From Homarus americanus (lineage: Eukaryota > Arthropoda > Malacostraca > Decapoda > Nephropidae): a stretch of DNA of 64,000 nt. The translations under genes were made by a program, and so were the position numbers. Positions 46,198 through 58,300 of the stretch are shown here, in pieces (the first letter of the stretch is position 1; each line of letters begins with the position of its first letter). Location: positions 802,859 to 866,858 of the forward strand of contig NW_024753828.1 in the NCBI RefSeq assembly GCF_018991925.1. The letters are read 5' to 3'. A model generated the notes under the pieces. The model was not told the DNA's origin. It did no database searches and was given only the letters and a program-made list of their open reading frames with translations.

Positions 46198-47389
46198 TCT
46201 CGTGTCACTCTTCGTGTTTATGCCTCAATCTGACAGCAGTAGCGGAGACATAATTTCCTCAGGTTGGCCGTTCACGTGTTCGTCGTGTACAGTGGTTTCT
46301 GATCATTACCTTCAAGACAGATGACGCGATTGCTTTTATAATGAAGATGAATGATTTTCTCATGGTCCCTCAGTCAAACCTGATTAAGCTGTGGTCACGT
46401 TGTGCTGATTCTTGAAGATTTACTCCCACTTGAGTTGGCTGTTAGGGTCTGCATTATACTCACAGTCGATGGCTTAATAGCATCCATGTTGGAATTGTAT
46501 TACACGTTGTAATACTTTTAATTATTTATTTTTTCGTAAGTGACGTCGTAATGTCCAAAATAATGGAAATAATCTTAAACTTAATTTCTTTAATAACGAC
46601 CACTGTTATCAGTGTAGTTTCAGTATATAATCAAGGGCAAGTTGCGCATATTCGGTTAATTGCACTCCCTTATAACTTGTAACGCGTTTTTAGATCACTG
46701 TTTGGAGGAAGGAATCACGACACGCCATAGAAAGTACAGGAACTACATTTTTATTTATTTTTGTTTATTATTTTAGATTAAGAGAGAAAAAGTTATCATT
46801 GAAATGGTTAAAAATAGATGTCGAAGGCTCAGGTTTAAATGGCGGAGTGATCGTCTGGCGCAGCTCCGTCACGTATCTCCTTCCCGCCCACCTCCCTCGT
46901 CCTCACTCCTTCCTTCTATCTCATCATCCATCTGCTGCCTCGTATATTACATTCTATATTACATTCAGTTCCTCCCATTCTTTTACTTTTCACTCTTATG
47001 TCCTGGTGTTTTCCTGCCCTGTTGACATTTCTCTCTCACTTCTTTTTTTGCCATTTCTCTTCTCATTTTGTTTTTCCCTCTTCGCAGTTTATCAGTTCCA
47101 TTCTTTATCTATTGCTCCTCCTACTTTTATTTCTCTCACTGCTGCCATCGCTCCTTATTCCCATTCTCGTGTTTCCTTCTCATTTCTTTTCCTTTTTCTT
47201 TTTTTTCATCATGTGTTATTCTGTCTCCTGCTTGGTGCTGCTGGTCCGTCATCACCGGAGGAGTTTGTGTGCCTTCAGTATCGTGGGGATGAGATGAGTC
47301 TAGTTATATAAACTGTATACAGGACAATATAAACCCTCGGTCATCACCTCTGATACATCGGCACGGCTTACTGCTGCTGCCTCTCTCTC
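46198..47389 (+). other. Intronic/intergenic sequence
   Basis: AT-rich to T/C-rich (46880-47230). The open stretch at 46799-47311 is a by-product of T/C bias. Confidence 0.5.
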
Positions 47390-47696
47390 TCTCTTCCTCT
47401 TTCTTCCCTGCCTCCTTCCCCTCCACTATCGCCTCCTCCTTCCTCCTTCACTACCTCCTTCCCCCTCCACTATCGCCTCCTCCTTCCTCCTTCTCCTCCT
47501 TCCCCTTCCCTATCGCCTCCCTCCCCCTCCTTCCTCCTCCTCCCCCTCCACTACTCGCCTCCTCCTTCACTACCTCCTTCCCCCTCCACTATCGCCTCCT
47601 CCTTCACTACCTCCTTCCCCCTCCCTATCGCCTCCTCCACTACCTCCTCCCCCCTCCACTACCTCTCCCTCCTCCTTCCCCCCCCCTCCTGCCATT
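47390..47696. repeat. C/T-rich minisatellite (~30-bp unit)
   Basis: Repeats of ctccactatcgcctcctcct with tccttcccc spacers, polypyrimidine on the + strand. Confidence 0.92.
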
Positions 47697-47770
47697 ACCA
47701 AATGTTAGGGGTCGTCTTGTCACATCCGTCTCCCGTGTCTTCAGCCTCCAACTCAGCCGGAGGTTTTACA

Positions 47771-48175
<405 letters not shown>

Positions 48176-48177
48176 TC

Positions 48178-48438
48178 ACGTTCGCAGTGATATCCAGGAC
48201 TTAACACGAACACGACTGACCGTCTGTACCTGGACTGCCGCCTCCCAAAACCATTGCCGTCACCATCGCCGAACCCACCACCGCTTGAACTCTCTTTTTC
48301 CCACCCATCAGGAATTTCACCTGCTTCATTCACAAAAGGTGTTGGATTTATCTTCAGCTGTCTTGTACCTGACGGGACATTGTCATCCTTTTCATCTAAA
48401 TCGGCTTGACCTTCCCTGGCTGGTGACTTGACTACCAT
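48178..48438 (-). CDS. Orphan coding-like segment, function unknown
   Basis: Minus-strand ATG at 48436-48438 opens MVVKSPAREGQADLDEKDD, then PSGTRQLKINPTPFVNEAG, a Gly/Asp-rich block (GGGFGDGDGNGFGRRQS) and RRSVVFVLSPGYHCERDE. It then runs into the (AT)n array, whose 'YIYI' translation is artefactual. The 85 real codons have balanced composition unlike the neighbouring low-complexity DNA. No domain recognised. It may be one exon of an antisense nested gene or a TE gene piece. Confidence 0.3.
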
Positions 48439-48439
48439 C

Positions 48440-49065
48440 GTGCATCGTCAGGCGAGGAGTGTTGTCTCATTTATCTATAGTTCATTCGTCGAAATGCTCT
48501 CGGCTTTCTCGTAGTTGTTTGTTAAGAAGTGTGACCCCGAGGTGTTGTTAATGATGTTGACTATTAATGTTTAAGCCTCAACATTTGTATTTGTTATATT
48601 ATCACTCACCCAAATGTCAAAGAATGCGTTTTCATATTTATTTTAGAAGTGGAAGTCTTATTCTTGGTAAGATGCAACATGGCTGGTGCATCAGTCAGCA
48701 TTGGGCCTGGTGCAGTGGTAGTGTCCAGTAGCGAGTGTAATGGCGTGGTTCTGGTGATGGCGTGGTCATCGTGAGTGTAGTTAAGGCAAGAGAAGTGTGG
48801 GAAGCTAGCGAGGGGACGGCCACTACACCGTATCATTACCGGCACTGATATCTGCAATAACGTGTTGCAGGAAGAACCGACAAGCACCATCGTGGGACTT
48901 ACTGTGAGAATTAGATTAAATGAACCATTCAACCCAGCCTGGTTGTGGGTCCAGCCTGAGCCAGAGCTGACCTGTACAGTCACACACAACCGACCAGGAA
49001 GATTTTTTTTAACCTGAAACTTGTAATGTTAGAGCGTTATTCCGGCTCGTCCTTCCTTTCTTGTT

Positions 49066-49068
<3 letters not shown>
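48440..49068 (+). other. Sequence without recognised gene
   Basis: A minus-strand stretch at 48989-48606 is open for 127 codons (Thr/Ser/Leu-rich) with no family match. Its vicinity to the 48178-48438 segment on the same strand is noted but unproven as significant. Confidence 0.4.

Positions 49069-49105
<37 letters not shown>
49069..49105. repeat. (GA)n microsatellite
   Basis: About 18 ga units. Confidence 0.95.
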
Positions 49106-49107
<2 letters not shown>

Positions 49108-49694
49108 CATTTCACACAATGTTTGGTGATGATGATAGTCACTAGCGCCACTTTCGTTTATTCTTTTGTGTGTTGTGGAGATTTTCTGGGTAAAAAAATG
49201 CAGGATGGGCAGTTAGGTGATCTGTTCCTGTTGTTAAATGGAAAATTATCACACAGTCCTCACAGAGAAATTGAAACTCGCTACATAAATATCCTTGGAT
49301 TCTTCGGCATAATCAGTGGCGGCTTGCAAGACCCCGACTATTAAAAGAAAAATAAACATATGTATTGTAAAAAAAATATATGATGTATTGGACATGAGTT
49401 TGTGATTATGGAATTTTGTTTTTAATGGCTGGAGACCGCGATGAATGAACTCCGTAATGCTGACTAGAAATGTTGGATCATGACCACGGCCGTCGTCCTT
49501 ATCTTAATGAGAAGGGTGGAGTGTACTGTGATGTTTGATCTGACTGACTGAAATCTTTTTCATCATGGACGGAGCCAAAACTTACGATGTGAAGCGCGTG
49601 CTGAGTCATTGATAATGGAAGTGAAAAGTTTGCTATTGCTGAGGATATTAATATGGGTACAGGGTAGGAATTATATACTATATAACCGTCAGAC

Positions 49695-50227
<533 letters not shown>

Positions 50228-50449
50228 CGATAAAATAAGGAAGTGGCGATATAATGGAGAATGCACCGTTTTTAGATTCCTTTTTTTTGTAGGAATATCG
50301 AGACGGCAGGGGATATCTGTTTAATATCGTCAAAAACAGTTGATCTTTTTATGAATATGGAAATACAAGACGTGTAGAAGCAGTGTATAAAATGAAGCAC
50401 AGCTCGCCTGGTGGTGGTGGACACATAGTGGTTGCGTGAATCTGTTTAA

Positions 50450-50662
50450 GGTGTAGAAGCTGTCGCCAACACAACAACCACACCTAAGTTAACGAGCTGC
50501 ATGACCCAGTGTCAAGGAAAAGTCCGAGAAGACCGGACATCTCGCCAACTTCACTGGCTAACCATTACCCCGGAACACGATTCGCAAATCGATTTGCATA
50601 CTTGTTACCATTTACTGCTGGGTAGACAGAGGCAAATGGCGTAAAGAAACACACATTGATAG
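50450..50662 (-). mobile_element. SINE copy (tail region shared with 34070-34325)
   Basis: 'taaggtgtagaagctgtcgc', 'atgacccagtgtcaagga' and 'gctgggtagacagaggcaaa' occur in the same order as at 34070-34235. The tRNA-like head is missing and the centre carries a short unrelated insert (about 50560-50605). Confidence 0.75.
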
Positions 50663-52028
50663 TGTGATTCACTGACTGGTAACAGATTCAGAATTGTGAA
50701 TGCTTAAGTAATTTTTAGTTGTTTTTTCTCTTCTGGTCAAAGGTTACAATCATTCCTTATACATGTGGGCGTGAGTGTGTGGGTGGGCGGGAGTGTAGTC
50801 GTGCAGCTCCTACAGCGTACATAATTATAATGCGTCATTCCTCGTAACTTTGATTTATCTGTTAAAAAGAAAAAAAACCTGAACGTTGTATGCAATGTTT
50901 TAGGTGTGAGAGCCACGAGCCGGTCTCACCAGTGCTAGTTCCCTCCTTAATGTAACCAAGGTTTATCAGGGTTTATACTTGTGGCCATAATCGTGATATT
51001 CTGGATTTCCAACGGGCGTAATTTTAAACGGAATTCCACACGAACAATCCCTCTGATTTGGTGTAGGGTTTTATAGCGAGTCGAGCCTTTATGCTTAAGG
51101 TAATGTGATCCGCTGTCGTAGCATATCTTGTGACGTGTATAAGATATATTAGCAGAGGCCTAGGAGTGTGTAGGAGTTATTATGCGGGAAATGTAATCGT
51201 AGCGCCGTGGGGGTAAATTGTGTGTGTGTGTGTGTGTGCTTGCGGCAGATCCCTCCATCGTTACCTTATCTCTCTGGAGGTGGAGTGTGGCTCTTTGTTG
51301 ACTGTGACTAAACATGCTTTGTGTGTGGGGGGGGACTGGTTATTTATCTCACCAGCGACACACACAGAATCCTGGTTGTAGTCCTGAAATTTCACTTAAG
51401 GTGGTGGGTGGTGGGGGGGTTTGGGAGTGGGCGCTGATGTTAGTAGAGACAGGTGTCGTGGGTGGGTAAGGTGGTGGAGGGTGCGGCCCACCTCGTCTAC
51501 CTCTTGGTCGACAGGAGAGAGGGAGAAGTGGATGCAGTAGGGATCGTCGTCAGTGTTCGCTACTTTTCGGTGTTGTCACAGTAGAGGTTTTGGGTTCAGG
51601 ATAGAGTTCAGAGGTTCAGTTAAGAGGCTTTAGGAAATAGGCCTATTGAAGAGAGTTATGGGGAAGGTGTTAGGCCCTGAAGGGGATTATAGTTAAGGAG
51701 GATCAGCAGGGTAATTTTGGGTTTAGCAAGTGATTATAGAGGTTTTAAGAGAGAGTTAGAGGAAATTGTGAGGTTCAGTAGATTAGTGTCAAGGCCAAGA
51801 GGGGAGTTCTATAGATGTGTCCAGAAGTTCATGGTGGGCGAGCGAAGATTTAGGAGTTTGTATCGTTTACAGCAATACTTAATAACAATAATAGTAATAA
51901 TAATTCGTGGCATCTTGCATCGCTTACTGTTCAATTAATATCTTAAACTGGTTTAAATTTAAGTTTTCTTTCTTTCTTCTTCGATATGGCGTGTTTAGTC
52001 CCAGTACTTAACGGATTTGTATCGGTCT
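50663..52028 (+). other. Intronic/intergenic sequence
   Basis: G/T-rich, with (tg)n near 51217-51238 and an (at/aat) run near 51885. No gene identified. Confidence 0.5.
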
Positions 52029-52333
52029 TAGGGCCAATTGCAAGAACGGTTATGGGGTGTACGGCGCCATTTACGATGACCTTCTTGCCCTGGTCTTTTT
52101 CAGCAATATCGCCTTTAACACATGGAATTCTGCACTTTTCGAAGCTTTGGAGGAGTCTCGAAACAAGTTTCCTGGTGGGAATTATTAGCTAGTGCTGTAC
52201 TCAAAATATCGAAACATCGAGATCTCTCCAGAGCTTCAAAAGGGTGGTATAACTGAAACAAGATCAGGACAAGAAGGTCATCGTAAATGGCGTCGTACAC
52301 CCCACGATTGTTCTTGCAATTGGCCCTTTTAGG
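52012..52333. repeat. Inverted duplication of an unidentified coding-like segment
   Basis: Arms 52029-52160 and about 52200-52333 are inverted copies (e.g. 'gggccaattgcaagaac' against 'gttcttgcaattggccc', and the 'atttacgatgaccttcttg' block). The left arm, + strand, is open from 52012 to a TAG at 52186-52188 and reads RANCKNGYGVYGAIYDDLLA, later FEALEESR. The right arm, minus strand, reads RANCKNNRGVYDAIYDDLLV, later FEALERSR, open within 52348-52115. The right arm lacks about a dozen codons present in the left. No known domain recognised. Alternatively a fold-back MITE whose arms happen to be open. Confidence 0.6.
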
Positions 52334-55300
52334 CCTAGTAAGTGACATTATTGAACTAGTTGAAATGTATGGTTTAAAACTCTCCTTAATATCACGTAAT
52401 TGGGGATGGTGTGTTTTCCTTCACTCTGTGTGGTCATACTTCTTCTCACGGTGGTGTAGACGCTCATTAAAACTAGACCTTGATGGGAAGTGTAATTGAT
52501 TTAGTGTCATTTAGAGGTCGCCAGAGGATACATCTCTGTGTGATTGGTGTATGTTATTTAATGATTTTTGAGTAATTATGATGTTACTTCAGGGTTTTTC
52601 AGCGGTCTCACAGGACTTTTTCTCGGTGCTGTGTTTACAGGAGACATTAGTTGTATATCTGGGACCCAAAAGTAGTATATGTTCACGTGTGTCCCTGTCA
52701 AGACCTTCATCGTGGTTGGGGGTAATATATATATTTCCTCAAACCCCGACATAATTACAGGTATTGACTAGTGTTTTACGGCCTCCTTAAAGGTTCCGCA
52801 GGTGACATGACGCAAGTGATCGTCGGTCCACAGGTAAGCTTATTAACACTTCCTCGACTCACTTAGCCAACTTTGGACCCCTGCCACGAACGCTTATTAA
52901 ACTTCAGCTATGATAAGATTGTATTCTGGTAATAGATTACTTAAAGTGGGACCAGTTCTAGACCCACAAGGCTCATTACTGCAGACAATTGGCGGGTAGT
53001 TGAAGGCTGGAGGCGGGAAGTTGGCCCAACATCAACTAGAGGGAGGGAGGGTGGGTGCGGTTCCTAATCCGTTCCTCTCTCTCTCTCTCTCTCTTCAAAA
53101 CGTCTTTGTTCTTCAACCTTCGCTATTTGACTTCTTGACCCCACTAGTTGATGATTTCTTTTGCCATCAAGAATTCTCGCTCTTGGTTTTGTATTAGATG
53201 AAAACAAAAGTAATTTTTGTGGAGGTTTAAAATAGTCGTAGGAGAGTATAAAAGTACTGGAATGAACTACGTTAGGTTGTACAGTAGTTGTGGATGGTGG
53301 TGATAACTGAGTTTAATGACGGTATTATTATTGTTGGATCACCCGAGTATAGAGACGAGGTGCACACGACTCGTTAATGTTCGTAATGGTGACATAAATC
53401 ATAGCGTTTTTGCCCAGAAGTTGGACGGGGTAAGATAGTTGTGGGGTAGTGAGACGGTGACGTGTCGTGGCAGTGGAGTTTATTGCCCCTGATGACGTTT
53501 TTATAATTTCTTTTTTATTGTCCCACATAAACGTGGTGGCCAAGTAGTCATAATCTTCCCTGCCACCAAGGCCGCCTCTTCCTTCATCTGTCTCCGTCCG
53601 TCCTTCTGTCTGTCTGTCTATCTCTACCTTTCGTTCACCCATTCACAATGTCTTGACAGTGACTAACTCCTCATAGTACTTTTACGTATATAGGGGCAAC
53701 TTGGTATATAAGTCCCATTATTGATAAGCCTCTGTGCGTGTGTGTGTGTGTGTGTGTGTGCACACGCTAAAATTGACAGTGGAAGGGTGATAATCATCTT
53801 TAGCCTTACCGCGGAGAGGTGATAATCATCTTAAAACAGGGAAGGAGTGATGCTAAAAATGCAGGCATTCGTTTGGTCATAGTTAAGAGGGAAGTGATGG
53901 TTATTACGCTGGGTGGTCATCAACATGTCACGGCCGCCAACTGATTATGTTCTCGCTGAGTTTTATCTGTTACTTACTAAACTTTAGTGTTTTTTTTTAA
54001 CTAATTGTCAGTTATTATCTCTGACCATCCATACACCCGGCAGGCTCTAGGATTAACGAAGGAAACGTACGTGTGACACTCAGGACTTGTATATGACAGT
54101 CTGACAGCACATGGCTATTTTCGTCATCCATCAGACCAGCAGCTTAACCCCTGTAGAACTTCATGAGATAAAAGTATGGAGACTCTCTCCTCCCGGATTA
54201 TGGTTAATTGAGTGATGTATCAGTGAGCTTACTGGGGTAGGGAAGGAGGGGAGTCATGTTCATGTTGGTCGAGGATGACTTGTTCACTTAGAGGGCAGCT
54301 GGAGGGGCGACCGGCCTGATGGATGCTCTGTGTTCACCGCTTGTGTACCCTTGTGTGGTGGCCCCTCGGGTGGGGGTGGTTGTTGCGCAAGGTGCTATTT
54401 TGCTAGAGGTTGCCATTTGTTGCGTGAGGTAGAGGGTCTGAGGTGGTGCTGGTAGAGATAAAGGAAAATGATCGGGCGCCTAAGATTTATGTGACTGTTT
54501 CCTAATATGTGAGACTGTTTTAAGAGGATCAGTACTGTATACACACACACACGCGTTGGGGAAGGTGGTCGTACAGGGCGTGTTATATGTTAAGACGTTT
54601 CAAGAGTTAAGGGGAGAGGGCGCGCGGGCGTACACGAGAATATATCAGGAATAGTGGAAGATAAAGCAGATTTTAAGAAATACTCTCGTGCTGTTAGTGG
54701 GGAAAAATGATGGAGTTCCTATGTTATGTCGCAGATTAGGATATTATTCCTGTGCTTTGAAATTAAAACTTGGATACTCTTCTTATTCAGTGCATATTAC
54801 CTGTACCTTTGAGGTACATTATGTGTAATAAAGTTGCTCAAGCTCATGGTTCGTAGTTATCACTAAATCAAAATTATAATCCAGAGAGTAGTGAGAGGGT
54901 AAAGAGAATGGCTGGTCTGCCTGACTCATATTAGGCGGTGAAAATTATAAGATGGACTTGGTCAGGACATTGTGGCTTTTATTCATTCAGCTTTGATAGG
55001 TTAAAAAAGCCAAGAGATAGTGTTGATATGTGGGGCCGTGGCTGGCGGTGTCGTCACACCTATAGTGCCGTCACGTATCCCGAAACGTGGCTTCGAAAAT
55101 CCTTTCCTTGTCGGTGTTATATAATGTCGACACAACAAGATATTGTTATTACGTATGTAGTTGTGTGGATGATAAAGTATGTGGCCTCTGGGCTGTAGTA
55201 ATTATGATGCCATCATAATGAGTAAGTCTTTGTGAATGGTCGGGGAGCGAGGAGGAACAATAGTGGTGCGGGACAACCACTAATACTCTTTGTAGCCATC

Positions 55301-58300
55301 CCACTGTTGGTGCTGCTCCCACCACCTCTCTTACTGCCAACACCAGATGTTTGATAAAAATTATGTGTATAACAGTTGAGATAAGCGAGGAATATCCAGC
55401 TGTATAACGCAGTTGTCGACGGTAATGTGAAGATTTCTCTTTTAATGAGGATGACGTAACGAGGATTCCGGACTGGTAATATTGGCACGTTACGTAAGAT
55501 GAGCTTTACGACCCTTATTTATGAATGTGTCGAGTGACTTTGTAAACAAGTCACGTCATCTTACACTGTTACCAAGAAATAAAGAAAAAAAAACATTCCC
55601 AGCTGACAATTGAATTGAAACATTTTGGGAGTCAATATGGGATTCCAGATATTTTCCATTCATCATTTTTCCCCACCGTCATCTTGCTGGCAATTTGTGA
55701 TGCGGATCACTTGTTCGGCCGCGTTGAAATCCTATACACCTGTCGCAGGGGTCTCTGCTAGGCCGTGGCTTGAATAGCAACGCATATAATTGGTGGTCTA
55801 TTCTTCAATGGAGAAATTCCTTGTGCGTTCTATGATGTTCAAGTGTTGTGAATGTATTTCATTGTGGTTGCCGGGGTGATGTTAGGAAGGTGATGCTGAT
55901 CTAGCTGTATTGTGAGGAGTTTTTGTGTGACGTTGTGGCGTGAGGAGCTTCCCCCGGACAGTAGCTGTGTATTTAATAGTAAAGGTCTAGCAATACCTAT
56001 AGCCCGTCAGAAGAGGTTGGCTGACCTCAGGATTAACGGCGAGGTATCCTGGATTTAGTGAGGAGTGTGGCCCACCTGTGCTGTCGCTCTCCACACCATA
56101 TCTGTAGATGTGGTGCTTAAAGTTGTACTTCAGATTTACACTTCGTAGTGTTTAAAGTTGAATTCACTTTTTAGCATTTGTTGCACTAAAGCGGGTATCT
56201 GGAGGTTGTACTACGTGATCCTAGATATTTGACATCATCATAATTTTTTTTTAACAACCGGAACAAATTCAGGCTGTGTGGACTTTTGAACCCCTTATAT
56301 TTATGTCCAGACGAAGATAGATACAAAAGAGGCCACATCGTGAATAAATTACGGTGTTTCTAGCATATAATAGGATTATTAACGACTCTCCTAAGCCTGA
56401 AGGAGAGCCTAAGAGGTAGTGTGCCGTTGTTATCCGGACACCATTACTTATTCGCGTCATTTGGCTATTCCTTAGCAGGTGTCCTGTATTCTTCCGTAAA
56501 TACTCACTGCTACGGCCTCAACCAGTCACGCCACCGCGGTAACTACCATTGATACATGCGATCTCCACCAGCATCTTTATGGACGTGTTCTTATTAGTAG
56601 TGGATTGTTTACCGTTAATAAGTTTTAGATTTTACTGACTAATAAACCAGATATTGTCGGCACTTTAATACCACCACCAGTGTTTCATACTATTAGTATA
56701 CACTGTCCCTCGCCAGGACCACAACCTCCACCATTCCGTCTATTTTTTTTTCCTGCACCAATGTCCTCTCCCAGAGGGGAGGTGTCTAAGCTAGGCAGGG
56801 ACGCTATCTACTACTCCCGGGTGAGGGCGTCACTGTGACAGCGGGTTGACGAATGGATTACACAGATAAATAGCAGGTTACCTGGTGGTATGTTCACCTC
56901 TAAGAACAAGATGGCTTGTTATATATCATGAAGCACTGCTGTTTAGAAGGGTTTACGTTTTATGTGTGCGAGTGTTATTACAGCGGAATTCGTCACAAAA
57001 TGACGAGAATAATTATAAACTTAGGTTTGTGAACCAGAGATGGCGACACATAAGCTACTCAATTTTTTTATGGTGAGGGAGGTGGCGCTCTCCCCGCCCT
57101 CTCCTGGTCGTTACTGTGCGCTTCCACCCACCGACTGGCTCCACCCGTGCCACAAGTAAAGGTGTGGTACTGTGTAGCTGGATCACACTGACCTCGTTCA
57201 ACGGCAGTGAAATATATATCCTGTCAAACCCGTTTTCATTTGTATTATGGTCTTAGTTTTTCTAACTTTTATTATTTTCACTCCAAATGTAGAAGACACC
57301 CATTTGTGCGTGTGTGAGTGCGAGCGCGAGAGTGCGAATGTGTGTGTTCTTTTTAAAAAAAATACTTTTATTACCACTTCACACTGAAATGCCCGGGGCA
57401 GTGTCCTGACCCTCCCCCTGTAAATGTACTTTGTATTAATGATGCTCTGACAAGAACTAAGCACAATATAAATTCGTCTGGAGAGGATTGCATTCTTCAC
57501 AACAGTCTCACCTATCGCCCTCATCAGCCTCACGCCCCTCTTCCCGCACACCACCTATTGTACATGTCACTCACACTCTTAGAACTGGTACATGAGGTCC
57601 ATACACATAGGAGCACTAGATCTGTACGATTCAGTGTTCAGAAATGTAAACACGAGGCATTTCTAATCTGTGAGGCCATTTTCAACTTCTTGGGTAACCG
57701 TTCTGCTACATCACCATCCTCTGCCTTACAGTAACTGACACTTGGATTAAATAATGGTCAAACAGGTTTTTTTCCCTCTCATTTGTCCCAGTATTTTGTC
57801 CTGGTAGTCACTGTCTATATGTCCAAAGCTTTCAACCGAACATATGAGAGAGGAAAGGAGTGAAATAGAATGGTTTTATGTAGTAGAGTTTGAAATACAT
57901 TTTTACACAAATTAAGCTTTGACCTACGAAAATGTTCGCCAGGGTTGTGTATAATGTAATTTGTGAAAAAACTTTAAAACGGATTGTGTGTGTGTGTGTG
58001 TGTTGTGTGTGTGTGGGGGGGGGGTAATCGTAACAGCCAAATTTTAGGGGCTGTGTCATAGTACGAGTCTTAGTGGTTGGAGGTGTGAAGAGTTACACAA
58101 AACAATTATTGTTCGATTAATTTTAAGGGTATTATTTAAAGATGAAGGCTACCATTAGTGGCCAGGTTATATTTGCGAGGGGATTAAACTTGAAATTATG
58201 TAAATGTTAGTTATGTTCTTGTTAAATTTCTCGTTATAGTGACGGTAAACTCAGAAAACTTCTTTGTTACTGTCTTTTAAATGTGTTTATTGTGATCTGT

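Noticed and set aside
45640..46324. 171-182-codon frames with Glu/Gly/Arg or Ser/Pro repeats
   Set aside because: Produced by the C/T-rich minisatellite on both strands.
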